Source: Vibrio neptunius
GTDB lineage: Bacteria; Pseudomonadota; Gammaproteobacteria; Enterobacterales; Vibrionaceae
Direction of reading: 5' to 3'
Assembly: GCA_019339365.1 (NCBI GenBank)
Contig: CP079860.1
Location: forward strand, 1,116,001-1,180,000
Length of the DNA stretch: 64,000 bases
Position 1 is the first letter of the stretch. Each line of letters begins with the position of its first letter. The position numbers and the translations under genes were made by a program. The notes below the pieces were generated by a model. The model was given only the letters and a program-made list of their open reading frames with translations, was not told where the DNA came from and did no database searches. This document shows positions 8,278-17,346 of the stretch, in pieces.

Positions 8278-9474
8278 ATGAATACTCATCGCGAAATTGC
8301 AGAACAACTCGATTTATTTCATTCCGAACCTCAAGCGCCGGGGATGATCTTCTGGCATCCTAGTGGTTGGCGATTGTTTCAGACTATTCAACACCATATG
8401 CGTCGTGTATATCGCCAAAATGGCTTTCAAGAGGTCAATACGCCAATCTTTATGAAGCAAGAATTGTGGCAGACTTCAGGCCACATTGACATGTTCGCTG
8501 ACAATATGTTTTTCGGTGGTGGCTCGGACGATAACAACGAGTATGTGTTAAAGCCAATGTCATGCCCTGCACATATTCTGATGTACAAACGAGGTGTTCA
8601 TAGCCACAGAGACTTGCCGCTGAAGCTGTTTGAGTTTGGATTGGTGCATCGAAATGAAGCTTCGGGTTCACTGAATGGCTGTTTACGAGCTCGTCAGTTC
8701 ACTCAGGATGACGCACACGTCTTCTGTCGATGGACGCAAGCGGAAGAGGAAATTTGTCGATTTTTGCAACGTGCAAAGCAAGTCTATGGCGATTATGGCT
8801 ACCAAGAGTTGGGAGTAAAAGTGTCGACTAAGCCAGAAAAAGCACTAGGGTCAGATGAGTATTGGTCGAGAGCACAAGCGCTGTTAGCCTCCGCGTGTGA
8901 GCATGAGGGGCTACAAGCAGAGTTTCAGCCTGGAGAAGGGGCTTTCTATGGGCCTAAGATCGAACTGTCATTGATGGATTCTATGGGGCGCAGCTGGCAA
9001 TGCGGTACAATTCAATTCGACTTCAACTTAGCTGAGCGGTTTGATGTTCAGTACACGAACGAGCAAGGTCAGTTTGAAGCGCCCGTCATTATGCACCAAG
9101 CAATGTATGGCTCTATTGAACGTTGGATTGGCGTGTTGCTGGAATCGTCTCAAGGGCATCTTCCTGACTGGCTGCATCCTATGCCAGTCGCCATTGCCTC
9201 GGTGAGTGAGTCTGACCATGACTTCACTCGCCAGCTTGAAGCACTTTGCATCGAGCATGATATCCCTGTATCGGTCGATTTGAGTCCAAGCTCAGTGGGA
9301 CGTAAGCTCAAGCGATTCCATAAGCTCAGGATACCCTATGTGCTGGTAGTGGGAGACAAGGAGCGAGCCAACAACAGTCTGGCGATAAAATGCCGTGAGG
9401 ATGGAACAATTGTTCAGGTAGCAGTGGATGAACTCATTATTTATCTCAAGGAAAAACTCAGTCAAGCCTGCTAG
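8278..9474 (+). CDS. Editing-domain-less threonyl-tRNA synthetase paralogue
   Basis: 398 residues from ATG 8278 (AAGGA eight bases upstream); a TTG at 8236 sits at the terminator's edge and is rejected. Full-length bacterial ThrRS is about 640 residues; here the TGS and N2 editing domains are absent and the protein begins at the class II catalytic core. The zinc ligands of the active site appear conserved: Cys96 in KPMSCP, His147 in DDAHVF, and a His in IMHQAMYGS. Motif 2 (VHRNEASG) is present, and residues about 300-398 form the anticodon-binding domain. It should charge tRNA-Thr without clearing Ser-tRNA-Thr in cis. The upstream attenuator implies induction on threonine limitation or ThrRS inhibition. 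The housekeeping thrS must lie elsewhere. Confidence 0.88.
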   Translation: MNTHREIAEQLDLFHSEPQAPGMIFWHPSGWRLFQTIQHHMRRVYRQNGFQEVNTPIFMKQELWQTSGHIDMFADNMFFGGGSDDNNEYVLKPMSCPAHILMYKRGVHSHRDLPLKLFEFGLVHRNEASGSLNGCLRARQFTQDDAHVFCRWTQAEEEICRFLQRAKQVYGDYGYQELGVKVSTKPEKALGSDEYWSRAQALLASACEHEGLQAEFQPGEGAFYGPKIELSLMDSMGRSWQCGTIQFDFNLAERFDVQYTNEQGQFEAPVIMHQAMYGSIERWIGVLLESSQGHLPDWLHPMPVAIASVSESDHDFTRQLEALCIEHDIPVSVDLSPSSVGRKLKRFHKLRIPYVLVVGDKERANNSLAIKCREDGTIVQVAVDELIIYLKEKLSQAC

Positions 9475-9540
9475 ATAGGGGCCCGTTCGGAGGCGGCACT
9501 GTCTTTGGCTTAGTTTTGGTCGATAACAGTGACAAATGAG

Positions 9541-9562
9541 GTAGGCCAACAGGCCTACTTTT
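9541..9562. terminator. Bidirectional terminator between convergent genes
   Basis: GTAGGCC (9541-9547) and GGCCTAC (9552-9558) pair around AACA, followed by TTTT on the plus strand and preceded by an A/T-containing stretch that serves the minus strand. It separates the ThrRS-like gene from the convergent AraC/GlxA gene. Confidence 0.75.
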
Positions 9563-9574
9563 GTATTGCTTGAC

Positions 9575-10539
9575 TTAGGCTTCAACGCCTAGATTTTTAC
9601 TATTCACCTTACCAAACTGCGCTCTGTACTTCTGCGGGGAAACGCCCACCAAGCGACGAAAATGATGGCGCATGGTGACGGCGTTTTCAAACCCTGCTTG
9701 ATTAGCCAATTGTTCGATAGGTAAGGACTCGGTTTCCAGCAGCCCTTTTGCTCTTTCGATGCGCTGTTGGATCAGCCACTCTTTAGGGGAAAGGCTAAAA
9801 CTGGCGCGAAATTTACGATCAAAAGTACGTCGAGACATGCTGGCTTGCTGCGCCCAGTCTTCAACCGTGATGGCTTTATCCAGATTCTCAGATGCCCAGG
9901 CGATCGCTTGTGAAAATGTCCCCGGAACTTTGAGCATGGGGGTTTCAACAAACTGCGCTTGTCCGCCTGTTCGGTGGGAAGATATGACCAGCCTTTTCGC
10001 GACCTGATTGGCAATCTGATAACCGTAATCGTGACGGATAATTGCCAGACCAAGGTCAAGTGCTGAAGCGCTTCCGGCTGAGCACCCAATTTGTCCATCG
10101 ACTACGTACAGTACATCTTTCTGGTATTCGACATCAGGAAATTGCTCTCGAAATGCATTTTCATACATCCAGTGTGTGGTGGCTTTGCGCCCTCTAAGCA
10201 GCCCGAGTTTCCCTAGTAAAAAGAGCCTGAACAAAGTGACAAAACGCGTTTACCATCGCTGACAAACTGACGAATTTCGCGCTGAATCAGGGGAGGAATC
10301 TCGTAGTCTCCAGTCGGCCAGCCGGGAATGATCAATGTGTGGTAATTCTTTAAACTCTCGACGAATTTCGTCTTGAGCGTAACACCGCCTGTGCTTTCAA
10401 AATCTTTATTCTCCATATTAATGATCTCGCAGTCATACCAAGGATCGAACTCTGGTCGAGGCAAGGCAAACAGTTCCGCAGCGCAGGACATTTCAAACAA
10501 GGTGATGTGAGAGTGGGCAAGAATGGCAACTTTGATCAT
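9575..10539 (-). pseudogene. GlxA-type AraC regulator (DJ-1 domain + HTH), single frameshift
   Basis: Two overlapping frames make one protein of about 321 residues. The N-terminal part (10539 down to about 10220) is a DJ-1/PfpI-like class I amidotransferase fold ending in the nucleophile-elbow-like LCSGSF. The rest (to 9575) continues with the expected GLLRGRKATTHW segment and ends in an AraC DNA-binding domain. The join fails by one base: the minus strand has five T (plus-strand A run 10218-10222) where six would restore SGSFLLGKLGLL. Everything else is intact, so this may be a sequencing error or a very recent mutation. Homologues are transcription activators of catabolic genes. It is divergent from the rhodanese-GST pair and may control it. 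Confidence 0.8.
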
Positions 10540-10660
10540 CTAGAAACTCGTTAGTGAGGGATAGTCTTTGGCTGATTATTATCGAATATTGACTTTTAGG
10601 CCAGTGTTGAGTTGCTTATTTGAACGCAATAATGTTTCAAAAGACAAGCAAGGAGACGTT

Positions 10661-11074
10661 ATGACAAGTGCAGTAACTAGAGTTCCAGCCGCCAGTAGTG
10701 AGCGCGCGCTGGAATATTTCAGTCGACTATTGGAGTTTGAAACAGATTGCTGGGATGTTCATCATGCCATCACCAATGATCGTATGGACTTTGTGTTGCT
10801 TGATGTCAGAGGGGATGAGCTGTTTGCACAAGGACACGTGAAGGGAGCGATCAACATTCCTCACCCGAGGTTGAATGAAAAGAGCCTGAGCGCTTTTCCA
10901 CCAGACACACAGTTTGTGGTGTATTGTGCCGGGCCACACTGTAATGGTACCGAGAAGGCGGCTATTCGTTTGGCAAAACTTGGTCGACCTGTGAAAAAAA
11001 TGATTGGTGGTGTCACAGGCTGGCTCGATGAAGGGTTTGAGCTGGTCAAACAGGAGGCTGAAGCATGCGCTTAG
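10661..11074 (+). CDS. Rhodanese-like domain protein
   Basis: 137 residues from ATG 10661, which has AAGGAGACG just upstream; the open frame extends further 5' but without a ribosome site. A single rhodanese domain with the VLLDVR...GHVKGAINIPH signature and an active-site loop YCAGPHCNG followed by a helix. Single-domain rhodaneses move sulfane sulfur or act as persulfide carriers. It overlaps the downstream GST gene by ten bases, so the two are translationally coupled. Confidence 0.85.
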   Translation: MTSAVTRVPAASSERALEYFSRLLEFETDCWDVHHAITNDRMDFVLLDVRGDELFAQGHVKGAINIPHPRLNEKSLSAFPPDTQFVVYCAGPHCNGTEKAAIRLAKLGRPVKKMIGGVTGWLDEGFELVKQEAEACA

Positions 11075-11667
11075 TGGTTGGAACAGATTCTACTTGGTCT
11101 TTGCGCGCTTGGATATGTGCGTACATTGCAGGGGTAGAGATGGAAACTCAGGTGATCGATCTAACGAAACCTGAGGCGAAAGAACAGCTTAAATTGGTTT
11201 CTCCGACAGGGCTCGTCCCAGCACTCATTATTGATAACAACAGCGTGATCCATGATTCGCTGGCCATTAGTGAGTATTTAAACGAGCTATCGGAAGGAAA
11301 ATTGTTACCTCGAAGTGATTTTCAACGAGCAGAAGCACGGAGTTTATGCTGTGAAATGCACTCAGGTTTTGTCGCACTGAGAACGCATTGCTCGTTTACT
11401 CTGGATAAGCCGGAGGTTGACTCACTTCCTATGCAAGAGCTGTCCTCTGATCTTACGCGTATCAATACCATTTTTGCCAAGGCTCGGCTGCCGTTTATGT
11501 ACGATGAGCCGACCATGGTTGACGCCTTCTATGCGATCTTAGCTTATCGCCTCGAACGTTACGGCCTTTCTCTTCAAGGCAAAGCGGCGGAATACCAAAG
11601 AAGCTTGCTTGAGTGGCACGGGTTAACTGATGCGATTGAAGCAGCCAAACAGTGGCGTAACGGGTGA
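11065..11667 (+). CDS. Glutathione S-transferase family protein
   Basis: 200 residues with an N-terminal thioredoxin-like domain and an all-helical C-terminal domain. The SPTGLVPALI segment (cis-Pro region) and the glutathione-contacting DSLAISEYL helix (Glu/Asp-Ser motif) match the GST fold. The catalytic N-terminal residue is probably Ser or Thr of the TDSTWSLRA segment. The start lies within the rhodanese gene. The pair suggests thiol or sulfur detoxification; the substrate is unknown. Confidence 0.85.
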   Translation: MRLVVGTDSTWSLRAWICAYIAGVEMETQVIDLTKPEAKEQLKLVSPTGLVPALIIDNNSVIHDSLAISEYLNELSEGKLLPRSDFQRAEARSLCCEMHSGFVALRTHCSFTLDKPEVDSLPMQELSSDLTRINTIFAKARLPFMYDEPTMVDAFYAILAYRLERYGLSLQGKAAEYQRSLLEWHGLTDAIEAAKQWRNG

Positions 11668-11684
11668 TTGAAGAATCCACAATA

Positions 11685-11709
11685 ACTCTATGACTAACAT
11701 GCATAGAGT
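11685..11709. repeat. Inverted repeat between GST and the His-rich ORF
   Basis: ACTCTATG (11685-11692) and CATAGAGT (11702-11709) pair perfectly around nine bases, and AAT/ATT extend the arms beyond one mismatch. No T tract follows, so an operator is as likely as a weak terminator. Confidence 0.45.
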
Positions 11710-11790
11710 CATTGTGAAAATGTCATTTGAGTCATTACAAGAGGCTCAATACACTTCGCGCTCTTTATTTTCTTGCTGAGACTATGAATC

Positions 11791-11973
11791 ATGTTTTCTC
11801 AATCACTTTTTGCTCAGCTCGTGAGAATGACGATATTGCTTTGCCTAACTCTGTTGGCCGTCCATCAGTCACCGCGTCTGATGGAACTGTTAGCGGAGCA
11901 GGCGATCAATAGCGGTTGCCACCAGCAAAGTCACGATATGTCCGGTGACCATTCTCATCATCACCATCATTAA
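11791..11973 (+). CDS. Small membrane protein with His-rich C-terminus
   Basis: 60 residues: one hydrophobic segment near 10-24, then a polar tail with Cys43 and a run HSHHHHH at the end. The ORF ends nine bases before the MFS transporter start and contains that gene's ribosome site, so translation is probably coupled. The tail could bind Ni, Zn, Cu or Co. It recalls small DUF2946-like proteins but is shorter, and I do not claim that family. The ribosome site for this ORF itself is weak. Function unknown. Confidence 0.5.
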   Translation: MFSQSLFAQLVRMTILLCLTLLAVHQSPRLMELLAEQAINSGCHQQSHDMSGDHSHHHHH

Positions 11974-11982
11974 GGTCAGTTC

Positions 11983-13203
11983 ATGAGCATTTTCCGTTTT
12001 CCAGCAATGGTCTGGTTAGGTATCGCCATTCTGGTTATCTGCCTAGGTATCAGGCAATCTTTTGGTATTTTCATGATGCCGGTTTCAGATTACTTTCAAA
12101 CCGGACGTGAATTTTTCAGCTTTGCTATTGCGCTGCAAAATTTGCTGTTTGGTGTCTTTCAGCCGTTTGTCGGTATGGCTGCTGACCGATTCGGCGCAAA
12201 ACGCATCATCATTGCAGGCGCTATGGCATATGGTGTTGGCCTGTATTTGACCTCTATCGCTGTCGAGCCTTCAACACTTTATTGGACGCTTGGTGTTCTC
12301 GTTGGCTTAGGCCTGAGCGCAACCAGTTATGTCATCGTTCTTGGCACCGTTGCTAAAGTTGTCCCTGCGGAGCACGCAGCAAAAGCATTTGGCTTGGCCA
12401 CTGCTGCTGGCTCTTTTGGTATGTTTGCTATGATTCCCGGAGCGCAGATGCTACTGAGTGATTTGGGATGGCAAGGGGCGCTTCAGGGCTTTGCTATGCT
12501 TTGCTCAACAATGATTGCATTTGCATTGTTTATGCGAGCGCCGAAAACCGCAGCCAAAAATGAAAACTCTGCTAGTGAGATGAAAGAAGACAATTTAACG
12601 CTTAGTCAGGCGTTAAAAGAGGCGTTTTCTCATAAAGGTTATTGGCTGATCCATCTTGGTTTCTTCGTTTGTGGCTTCCACGTGATGTTTATTGCTACCC
12701 ATTTACCTAGCTATTTAGCCGACAAACAGTTACCTGCTTCAACGGCTGCGATGGCACTCGCTTACGTCGGGGTTTTCAATATCTTCGGCTCTTATTTTTG
12801 GGGAGTGATGGGCGATAAATTCAGCAAACGCCATGTGATGTCTGCGCTGTATCTGATGCGTACCATGGTGATTGGTGCATTTGTGACATTGCCAGTTACT
12901 GAGCACACAGCAGCGATATTTGGTGCAGTTATTGGTTTTTGTTGGCTAGGTACCGTGCCATTGACGTCTGGCTTAGTGAGGCAGATCTTTGGCGCTAAGT
13001 ATCTGTCGACGCTTTATGGGCTGGTCTTTTTCACTCATCAGGTCGGCAGTTTCTTAGGGGCTTGGGCTGGTGGTCGTATTTATGATTACTACGGTTCTTA
13101 TGAGCCCATTTGGTGGTCGACGGTTGTTCTCGCGTTTGCTGCGGCGATTATTCATCTGCCAATCAACGACAAGCCTGTTCGACGCTTTGCGGTAGCGCAA
13201 TAA
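11983..13203 (+). CDS. MFS transporter (oxalate/formate-monocarboxylate-like)
   Basis: 406 residues, twelve predicted membrane helices in two six-helix halves with a polar central loop at about 185-210. The MFS motif A is seen as GMAADRFGAKR at about 65-75 and again as GVMGDKFSKRH in the second half. The first helix block (QSFGIFMMPVSDYF) resembles the OFA/monocarboxylate porter branch. It follows the His-rich small ORF closely, which may point to a metal-linked substrate, but this is inference. Confidence 0.85.
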   Translation: MSIFRFPAMVWLGIAILVICLGIRQSFGIFMMPVSDYFQTGREFFSFAIALQNLLFGVFQPFVGMAADRFGAKRIIIAGAMAYGVGLYLTSIAVEPSTLYWTLGVLVGLGLSATSYVIVLGTVAKVVPAEHAAKAFGLATAAGSFGMFAMIPGAQMLLSDLGWQGALQGFAMLCSTMIAFALFMRAPKTAAKNENSASEMKEDNLTLSQALKEAFSHKGYWLIHLGFFVCGFHVMFIATHLPSYLADKQLPASTAAMALAYVGVFNIFGSYFWGVMGDKFSKRHVMSALYLMRTMVIGAFVTLPVTEHTAAIFGAVIGFCWLGTVPLTSGLVRQIFGAKYLSTLYGLVFFTHQVGSFLGAWAGGRIYDYYGSYEPIWWSTVVLAFAAAIIHLPINDKPVRRFAVAQ

Positions 13204-13275
13204 ATTCATTCGCCACAAGTCTTAGTTCCTGTTTCTCACGTACTAATGTAAAAGAGAAAAGTCAGGAGCTGAGGC

Positions 13276-14598
13276 TTGAAACAAAAAGTTGGTCTTTACT
13301 GGTTCACTTGCGATCTTCGCACCCAAGATAACCCATTGCTATGGCAGGCGAGTTGTGAAGTTGATAGCCTGCTATGCATCTATTGCTTGCCTCAGATGGA
13401 CAGTTATCTGATTCGTTATTCACAAGAACAGAGTTTAGGCTCTGAGCGAATGGCATTTCTTCAGCAATCCGTGGCCTGTTTATCGATATCTCTCGAAAAT
13501 ATGGGACAGCATTTGATCGTCTGTGATGACCGCCCTCTGGATGTCCTCCATCGTTTTATCCGAGATTATGATGTCACGCATTTGTACTGTGACCTATTTT
13601 CCGGTGTCAATGAGCAAAGCGTAGTCGACAGGTTGTCTCAGTTGCACTCGGATCTCACCTGTATTCAAGAGCCAGTTAACACACTCTTCAGTCAGCGCCT
13701 TCTCCCTTTTACGTTAGGCGAATTGCCCGGCACCTTTACCCAATTCAGAAAGCAAGTCGAGCACCTTCCTATCGGTGTAGAATCAAGCCTGTCTTTGTTA
13801 CCTGAACAACCTGTGCAGGTAATCAGCACATTAAACATAGAAAAGGTACCATGTCAGCTATTCGCTGGGGGAGAAACTCAGGGGCTCGCTCATTGTTCTG
13901 GTTACTTTGCTACATCTTTAGCAAGTCACTACAAACAAACTCGCAACGAGCTCGATGGTTTTGATTTTTCGACTAAGTTTTCTCCGTGGTTAGCCCTAGG
14001 ATGCCTGAGTCCGAAGAGGATCTTTGTATTGCTTCAAGAATATGAGCAGAGGGAAGGAGCCAACGACTCGACTTACTGGATTTTCTTTGAGGTGCTGTGG
14101 CGGGAGTATTTTCATTGGTATGGAAAGCAGTGGGGAAGACGTTTGTTTAAGTTTTCTGGCGTTAAAGATATCGCACCATTGACAAGCTTTTATAGCTACC
14201 GGTTTCAGCAATGGAAACATGGTGAAACGCAATATCCAATCGTCAATGCGTGCATGAAACAGCTTAAAGCGACGGGGTACATGTCTAATAGAGGCAGGCA
14301 ACTCGTAGCAAGCTGTTTGATTCATGAACTTGGTTTGGATTGGCGCTACGGGGCCGCCTACTTCGAGACTCAACTCGTTGATTATGATGTCGCTTCGAAC
14401 TGGGGGAATTGGCAATATTTGGCGGGCGTGGGCGCGGACCCCAGAGGTTCTCGTCATTTTAATTTAGCGAAACAAACTGAAATGTACGATCCAGATAAGA
14501 TTTTCATAGAGCGGTGGCGCGGAAATAAAGCAATTACGCCAAGTGATCATGTTGATATGGTCGACTGGCCACTCTCTTGTTCAAAAGGAGATGAGTAA
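13276..14598 (+). CDS. DASH-family cryptochrome/photolyase
   Basis: 440 residues starting at TTG 13276, with AGGAG at 13264-13268. An N-terminal alpha/beta antenna domain is followed by a helical FAD domain. The GETQGLAH, WLALGCLSP, WREYFHW, MSNRGRQ...ASCL and DYDVASNWGNWQYLAGVG segments are the FAD-binding and electron-transfer signatures, and the N-terminal and SxYKQTRN blocks place it with CRY-DASH enzymes. These repair cyclobutane dimers mainly in single-stranded DNA using blue light. The next photolyase gene starts two bases after its stop, giving a two-gene light-repair operon. Confidence 0.88.
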   Translation: MKQKVGLYWFTCDLRTQDNPLLWQASCEVDSLLCIYCLPQMDSYLIRYSQEQSLGSERMAFLQQSVACLSISLENMGQHLIVCDDRPLDVLHRFIRDYDVTHLYCDLFSGVNEQSVVDRLSQLHSDLTCIQEPVNTLFSQRLLPFTLGELPGTFTQFRKQVEHLPIGVESSLSLLPEQPVQVISTLNIEKVPCQLFAGGETQGLAHCSGYFATSLASHYKQTRNELDGFDFSTKFSPWLALGCLSPKRIFVLLQEYEQREGANDSTYWIFFEVLWREYFHWYGKQWGRRLFKFSGVKDIAPLTSFYSYRFQQWKHGETQYPIVNACMKQLKATGYMSNRGRQLVASCLIHELGLDWRYGAAYFETQLVDYDVASNWGNWQYLAGVGADPRGSRHFNLAKQTEMYDPDKIFIERWRGNKAITPSDHVDMVDWPLSCSKGDE

Positions 14599-14599
14599 G

Positions 14600-16144
14600 A
14601 TGACGTTTAACACTATCCGCCTTATTCTCGGCGATCAGCTCAATATGCGTCACTCTTGGTTTAAAGAATCAGACAAATCTGTGTTGTACTTGATTGCAGA
14701 GCTCCATCCCGAGGCGACTTATGTTAAACATCACATACAAAAAGTGTGTGCATTTTTCGCAGCAATGCAGGCTTTTGCGCATGATCTTCAGCAAGATGGG
14801 CACGAAGTGCTGCACCTCAATCTGGACCAAACTTTGGCATTCTCTGATGTCTCGCAACTCGTCCGTCACTATGTCAAAGAATCTGGTGCAACCGTGTTCG
14901 AGTATCAAAGACCGGATGAGTTTCGTTTAGCAACGCTCCTCGATGAAATAGAGATACAAGGCTGCCGTATTCAACGTACAGAGAGCGAACACTTCCTCCT
15001 TCCTTTTGAGCAGATTGAACAGCATTTTCCTCAAGGAAAGCATATTATGATGGAGCATTTCTATCGTAAAATGCGAAAAAATTTCAGCATCTTAATGGAA
15101 GATGGAAAGCCCAAAGGTGGAAAGTGGAATTACGATGCGAACAATCGCAACAAACTCAAAATAGCGGATATAGAGCGTTTGCCAACCCCGCTATTGTTTG
15201 GCAATGATGTCACTGAGATTAAAGCGTCGCTTGAGCGGCACAATATCAGCACTATAGGGCAACTTGAAGGCCCATTGTTGTGGCCGATCAACCGCAATCA
15301 AAGTCTGACGCTACTTGCCCACTTTTGCTCCGTATGCCTACCTAACTTTGGCCGGTTTCAAGATGCAATGACCCAGGCGCATGCATCAAAATGGTCGCTT
15401 TACCATAGTCGATTATCCTTCGCCTTAAACAGCAAAATGCTTCACCCTCTCGAAGTGATTGATAGTGCATTGTCAGCGTATGAGTCGAACCCAGACATAG
15501 ATATTTCTCAGGCTGAAGGCTTCATACGTCAAATTCTCGGTTGGAGGGAATACATCCGAGGCGTGTACTGGGCCAATATGCCAGATTATGCTGAGCACAA
15601 CCACTTCGACGCTAAACGCCACTTGCCTGAATATTTTTGGTCTGGAGAGACGAAAATGGCATGTATGAAGGAAGCCATCGGGCAATCGTTGGATTTCGCC
15701 TATGCGCATCATATTCAAAGACTCATGGTGACAGGCAACTTTTGTTTGTTGACAGAGATTGACCCAGCCCAGGTTGATGAATGGTATCTCGGTATCTATG
15801 TGGACGCGATTGAATGGGTAGAAATGCCTAACACCCGAGGTATGGCTCTATTCGCGGATGGTGGCATTGTGGGAACGAAACCTTACGCTGCGAGTGGTTC
15901 GTACATCAATCGAATGAGTGATTACTGCAAAGGGTGCCATTATAACCACAGCAAAAAAACGCAGGACGATGCTTGTCCATTGAATAGCTTGTATTGGCGT
16001 TTCATGCACAAACACAGAGAAATGCTAACGCAAAACCCGCGTATTGGCGTTATTTATCGGTCTTGGGACAATCTTGAGGAACAGGCACAAAGTGAGATTT
16101 TGCAAAAGGCAGAGTATTATTTGGCGCATATTGAAAACTTGTAA
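14600..16144 (+). CDS. Iron-sulfur bacterial (6-4) photolyase (FeS-BCP, PhrB-like)
   Basis: 514 residues from ATG 14600, placed nine bases after AAGGAG; the ATG at 14591 touches the ribosome site and is rejected. Four Cys of the [4Fe-4S] cluster are visible: C355 (MACMKE), then C443-X2-C446-X12-C459. The catalytic His pair of (6-4) photolyases is at about H370-H371 (AHHIQRLMVTGNF). This matches the PhrB family, which repairs (6-4) photoproducts and usually carries a ribolumazine antenna. It is co-transcribed with CRY-DASH, so both classes of UV lesion would be repaired from one transcript. Confidence 0.92.
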   Translation: MTFNTIRLILGDQLNMRHSWFKESDKSVLYLIAELHPEATYVKHHIQKVCAFFAAMQAFAHDLQQDGHEVLHLNLDQTLAFSDVSQLVRHYVKESGATVFEYQRPDEFRLATLLDEIEIQGCRIQRTESEHFLLPFEQIEQHFPQGKHIMMEHFYRKMRKNFSILMEDGKPKGGKWNYDANNRNKLKIADIERLPTPLLFGNDVTEIKASLERHNISTIGQLEGPLLWPINRNQSLTLLAHFCSVCLPNFGRFQDAMTQAHASKWSLYHSRLSFALNSKMLHPLEVIDSALSAYESNPDIDISQAEGFIRQILGWREYIRGVYWANMPDYAEHNHFDAKRHLPEYFWSGETKMACMKEAIGQSLDFAYAHHIQRLMVTGNFCLLTEIDPAQVDEWYLGIYVDAIEWVEMPNTRGMALFADGGIVGTKPYAASGSYINRMSDYCKGCHYNHSKKTQDDACPLNSLYWRFMHKHREMLTQNPRIGVIYRSWDNLEEQAQSEILQKAEYYLAHIENL

Positions 16145-16256
16145 TTCAATCTCTAGCGTGATGGAAAATAAAAATGTGCCAGAGAGTATTTTGGGAACCG
16201 CTTGAGAATAAAATGGATTATGATTAAGACCTTTGCTCCCAACGGTCTTTGTTTAT

Positions 16257-16985
16257 ATGTATGCGGAATGGATAACCACAGAAGCGTTACTCGCTGCTTT
16301 CCTGATTTTTCTTGGCTCTTTCGTACAGACGGCGATTGGTTTTGGCTTAGCGATTGTTGCCGCACCGCTGCTATTTCTCATCTCGCCAGATTATGTTCCC
16401 GCCCCTATCTGCTTGGTAGCGCTTTATATCTCAATTCTCAATGCACTGAAGCATAGAGATAGCGTAGAGATCGGGGGGCTTAAGATGGCATTAATTGGTC
16501 GAGTGCCGGGCTCTATCGCGGGTGGTGTGCTATTGGTGATGGTATCGACCGATTTGCTGGCGCTATGGCTTGGCTTGCTGGTATTGTTTGCAGTCGCAGT
16601 GAGTCTACTTCCTTTTCGCATTGAGCCTACACCAGCCCGCATGAGCGTAGCCGGTTTCTTTTCTGGTTTTTTCGGCACTAGCTCTGGTATTGGAGGGCCG
16701 CCGATGGCTTTGTTGTTACAACATCAGGAAGCGAATCAGCTGCGAGGAAATTTGTCGGCCTTTTTTGTATTCAGCTCAATCATTTCATTGATTATCCAAA
16801 TGCCTGCGGGCTTTTTAACGACGCATCATCTGTGGATCAGTATTCCACTTCTTCCTGCTGCGTGGTTGGGTTATAAACTCGCCTTAGCAACGACTCAATC
16901 TCTGCCCAAAGAAAAGATTCGCCTTGGAGCATTGATGCTGTGTACCGTCAGTGGTGCTACGGCAGTCTGGCAGGGCTTGGTATAA
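16257..16985 (+). CDS. TauE/SafE-family sulfite exporter-like permease
   Basis: About 242 residues from the ATG at 16257; an upstream TTG at 16233 is possible but has no better ribosome site. Seven to eight hydrophobic helices form two repeats, with the family's GSFVQTAIGFG segment in the first half and GFFSGFFGTSSGIGGPPMAL in the second. Members move organosulfur anions or sulfite out of the cell. The substrate here is not predictable. Confidence 0.82.
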   Translation: MYAEWITTEALLAAFLIFLGSFVQTAIGFGLAIVAAPLLFLISPDYVPAPICLVALYISILNALKHRDSVEIGGLKMALIGRVPGSIAGGVLLVMVSTDLLALWLGLLVLFAVAVSLLPFRIEPTPARMSVAGFFSGFFGTSSGIGGPPMALLLQHQEANQLRGNLSAFFVFSSIISLIIQMPAGFLTTHHLWISIPLLPAAWLGYKLALATTQSLPKEKIRLGALMLCTVSGATAVWQGLV

Positions 16986-17024
16986 CTCATTTTATTGACG
17001 TTCATCTTAGGTTAAGGAAAAAAC

Positions 17025-17318
17025 ATGATACTAGAAGTCGCCATCTTGGATGTGAAGCCAGATATGGAGAAAGATTTTGAGCAAAACTTTGCAAAAGCTC
17101 AGGCCATCATCTCAAGTATGAAAGGCTATGTTTCACACCAGCTGCAACGTTGTATTGAGAATCCGGGGCGCTATATTTTGTTAGTGAACTGGCAAACATT
17201 GGAAGACCATGAAATCGGGTTCAGGCAATCTGCTGAGTACCAGGAATGGAAAGCACTTTTACATCATTTTTATGATCCATTCCCGACCGTAGAACACTAT
17301 GAGAGTGTGTCCGATTAA
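17025..17318 (+). CDS. Antibiotic biosynthesis monooxygenase (ABM) domain protein
   Basis: 97 residues forming one ferredoxin-like alpha/beta domain of the ABM (dimeric alpha-beta barrel) type: a strand MILEVAILDV, a long helix, a strand with GRYILLVNWQ, then ADH/ E-Y-W-type helix residues. Such proteins include heme-degrading and quinol monooxygenases as well as proteins without known activity. AAGGAAAAAAC gives a good ribosome site. It is 40 bases after the TauE-like gene and 28 before yccF, so all three may be co-transcribed. Confidence 0.8.
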   Translation: MILEVAILDVKPDMEKDFEQNFAKAQAIISSMKGYVSHQLQRCIENPGRYILLVNWQTLEDHEIGFRQSAEYQEWKALLHHFYDPFPTVEHYESVSD

Positions 17319-17346
17319 GGTTTTCTAAAAGGAGAAACAACAGGTT

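Noticed and set aside
13996..14457. 153-residue minus-strand ORF in the CRY-DASH gene
   Set aside because: Antisense shadow of a clearly coding photolyase; composition is unlike a real protein.
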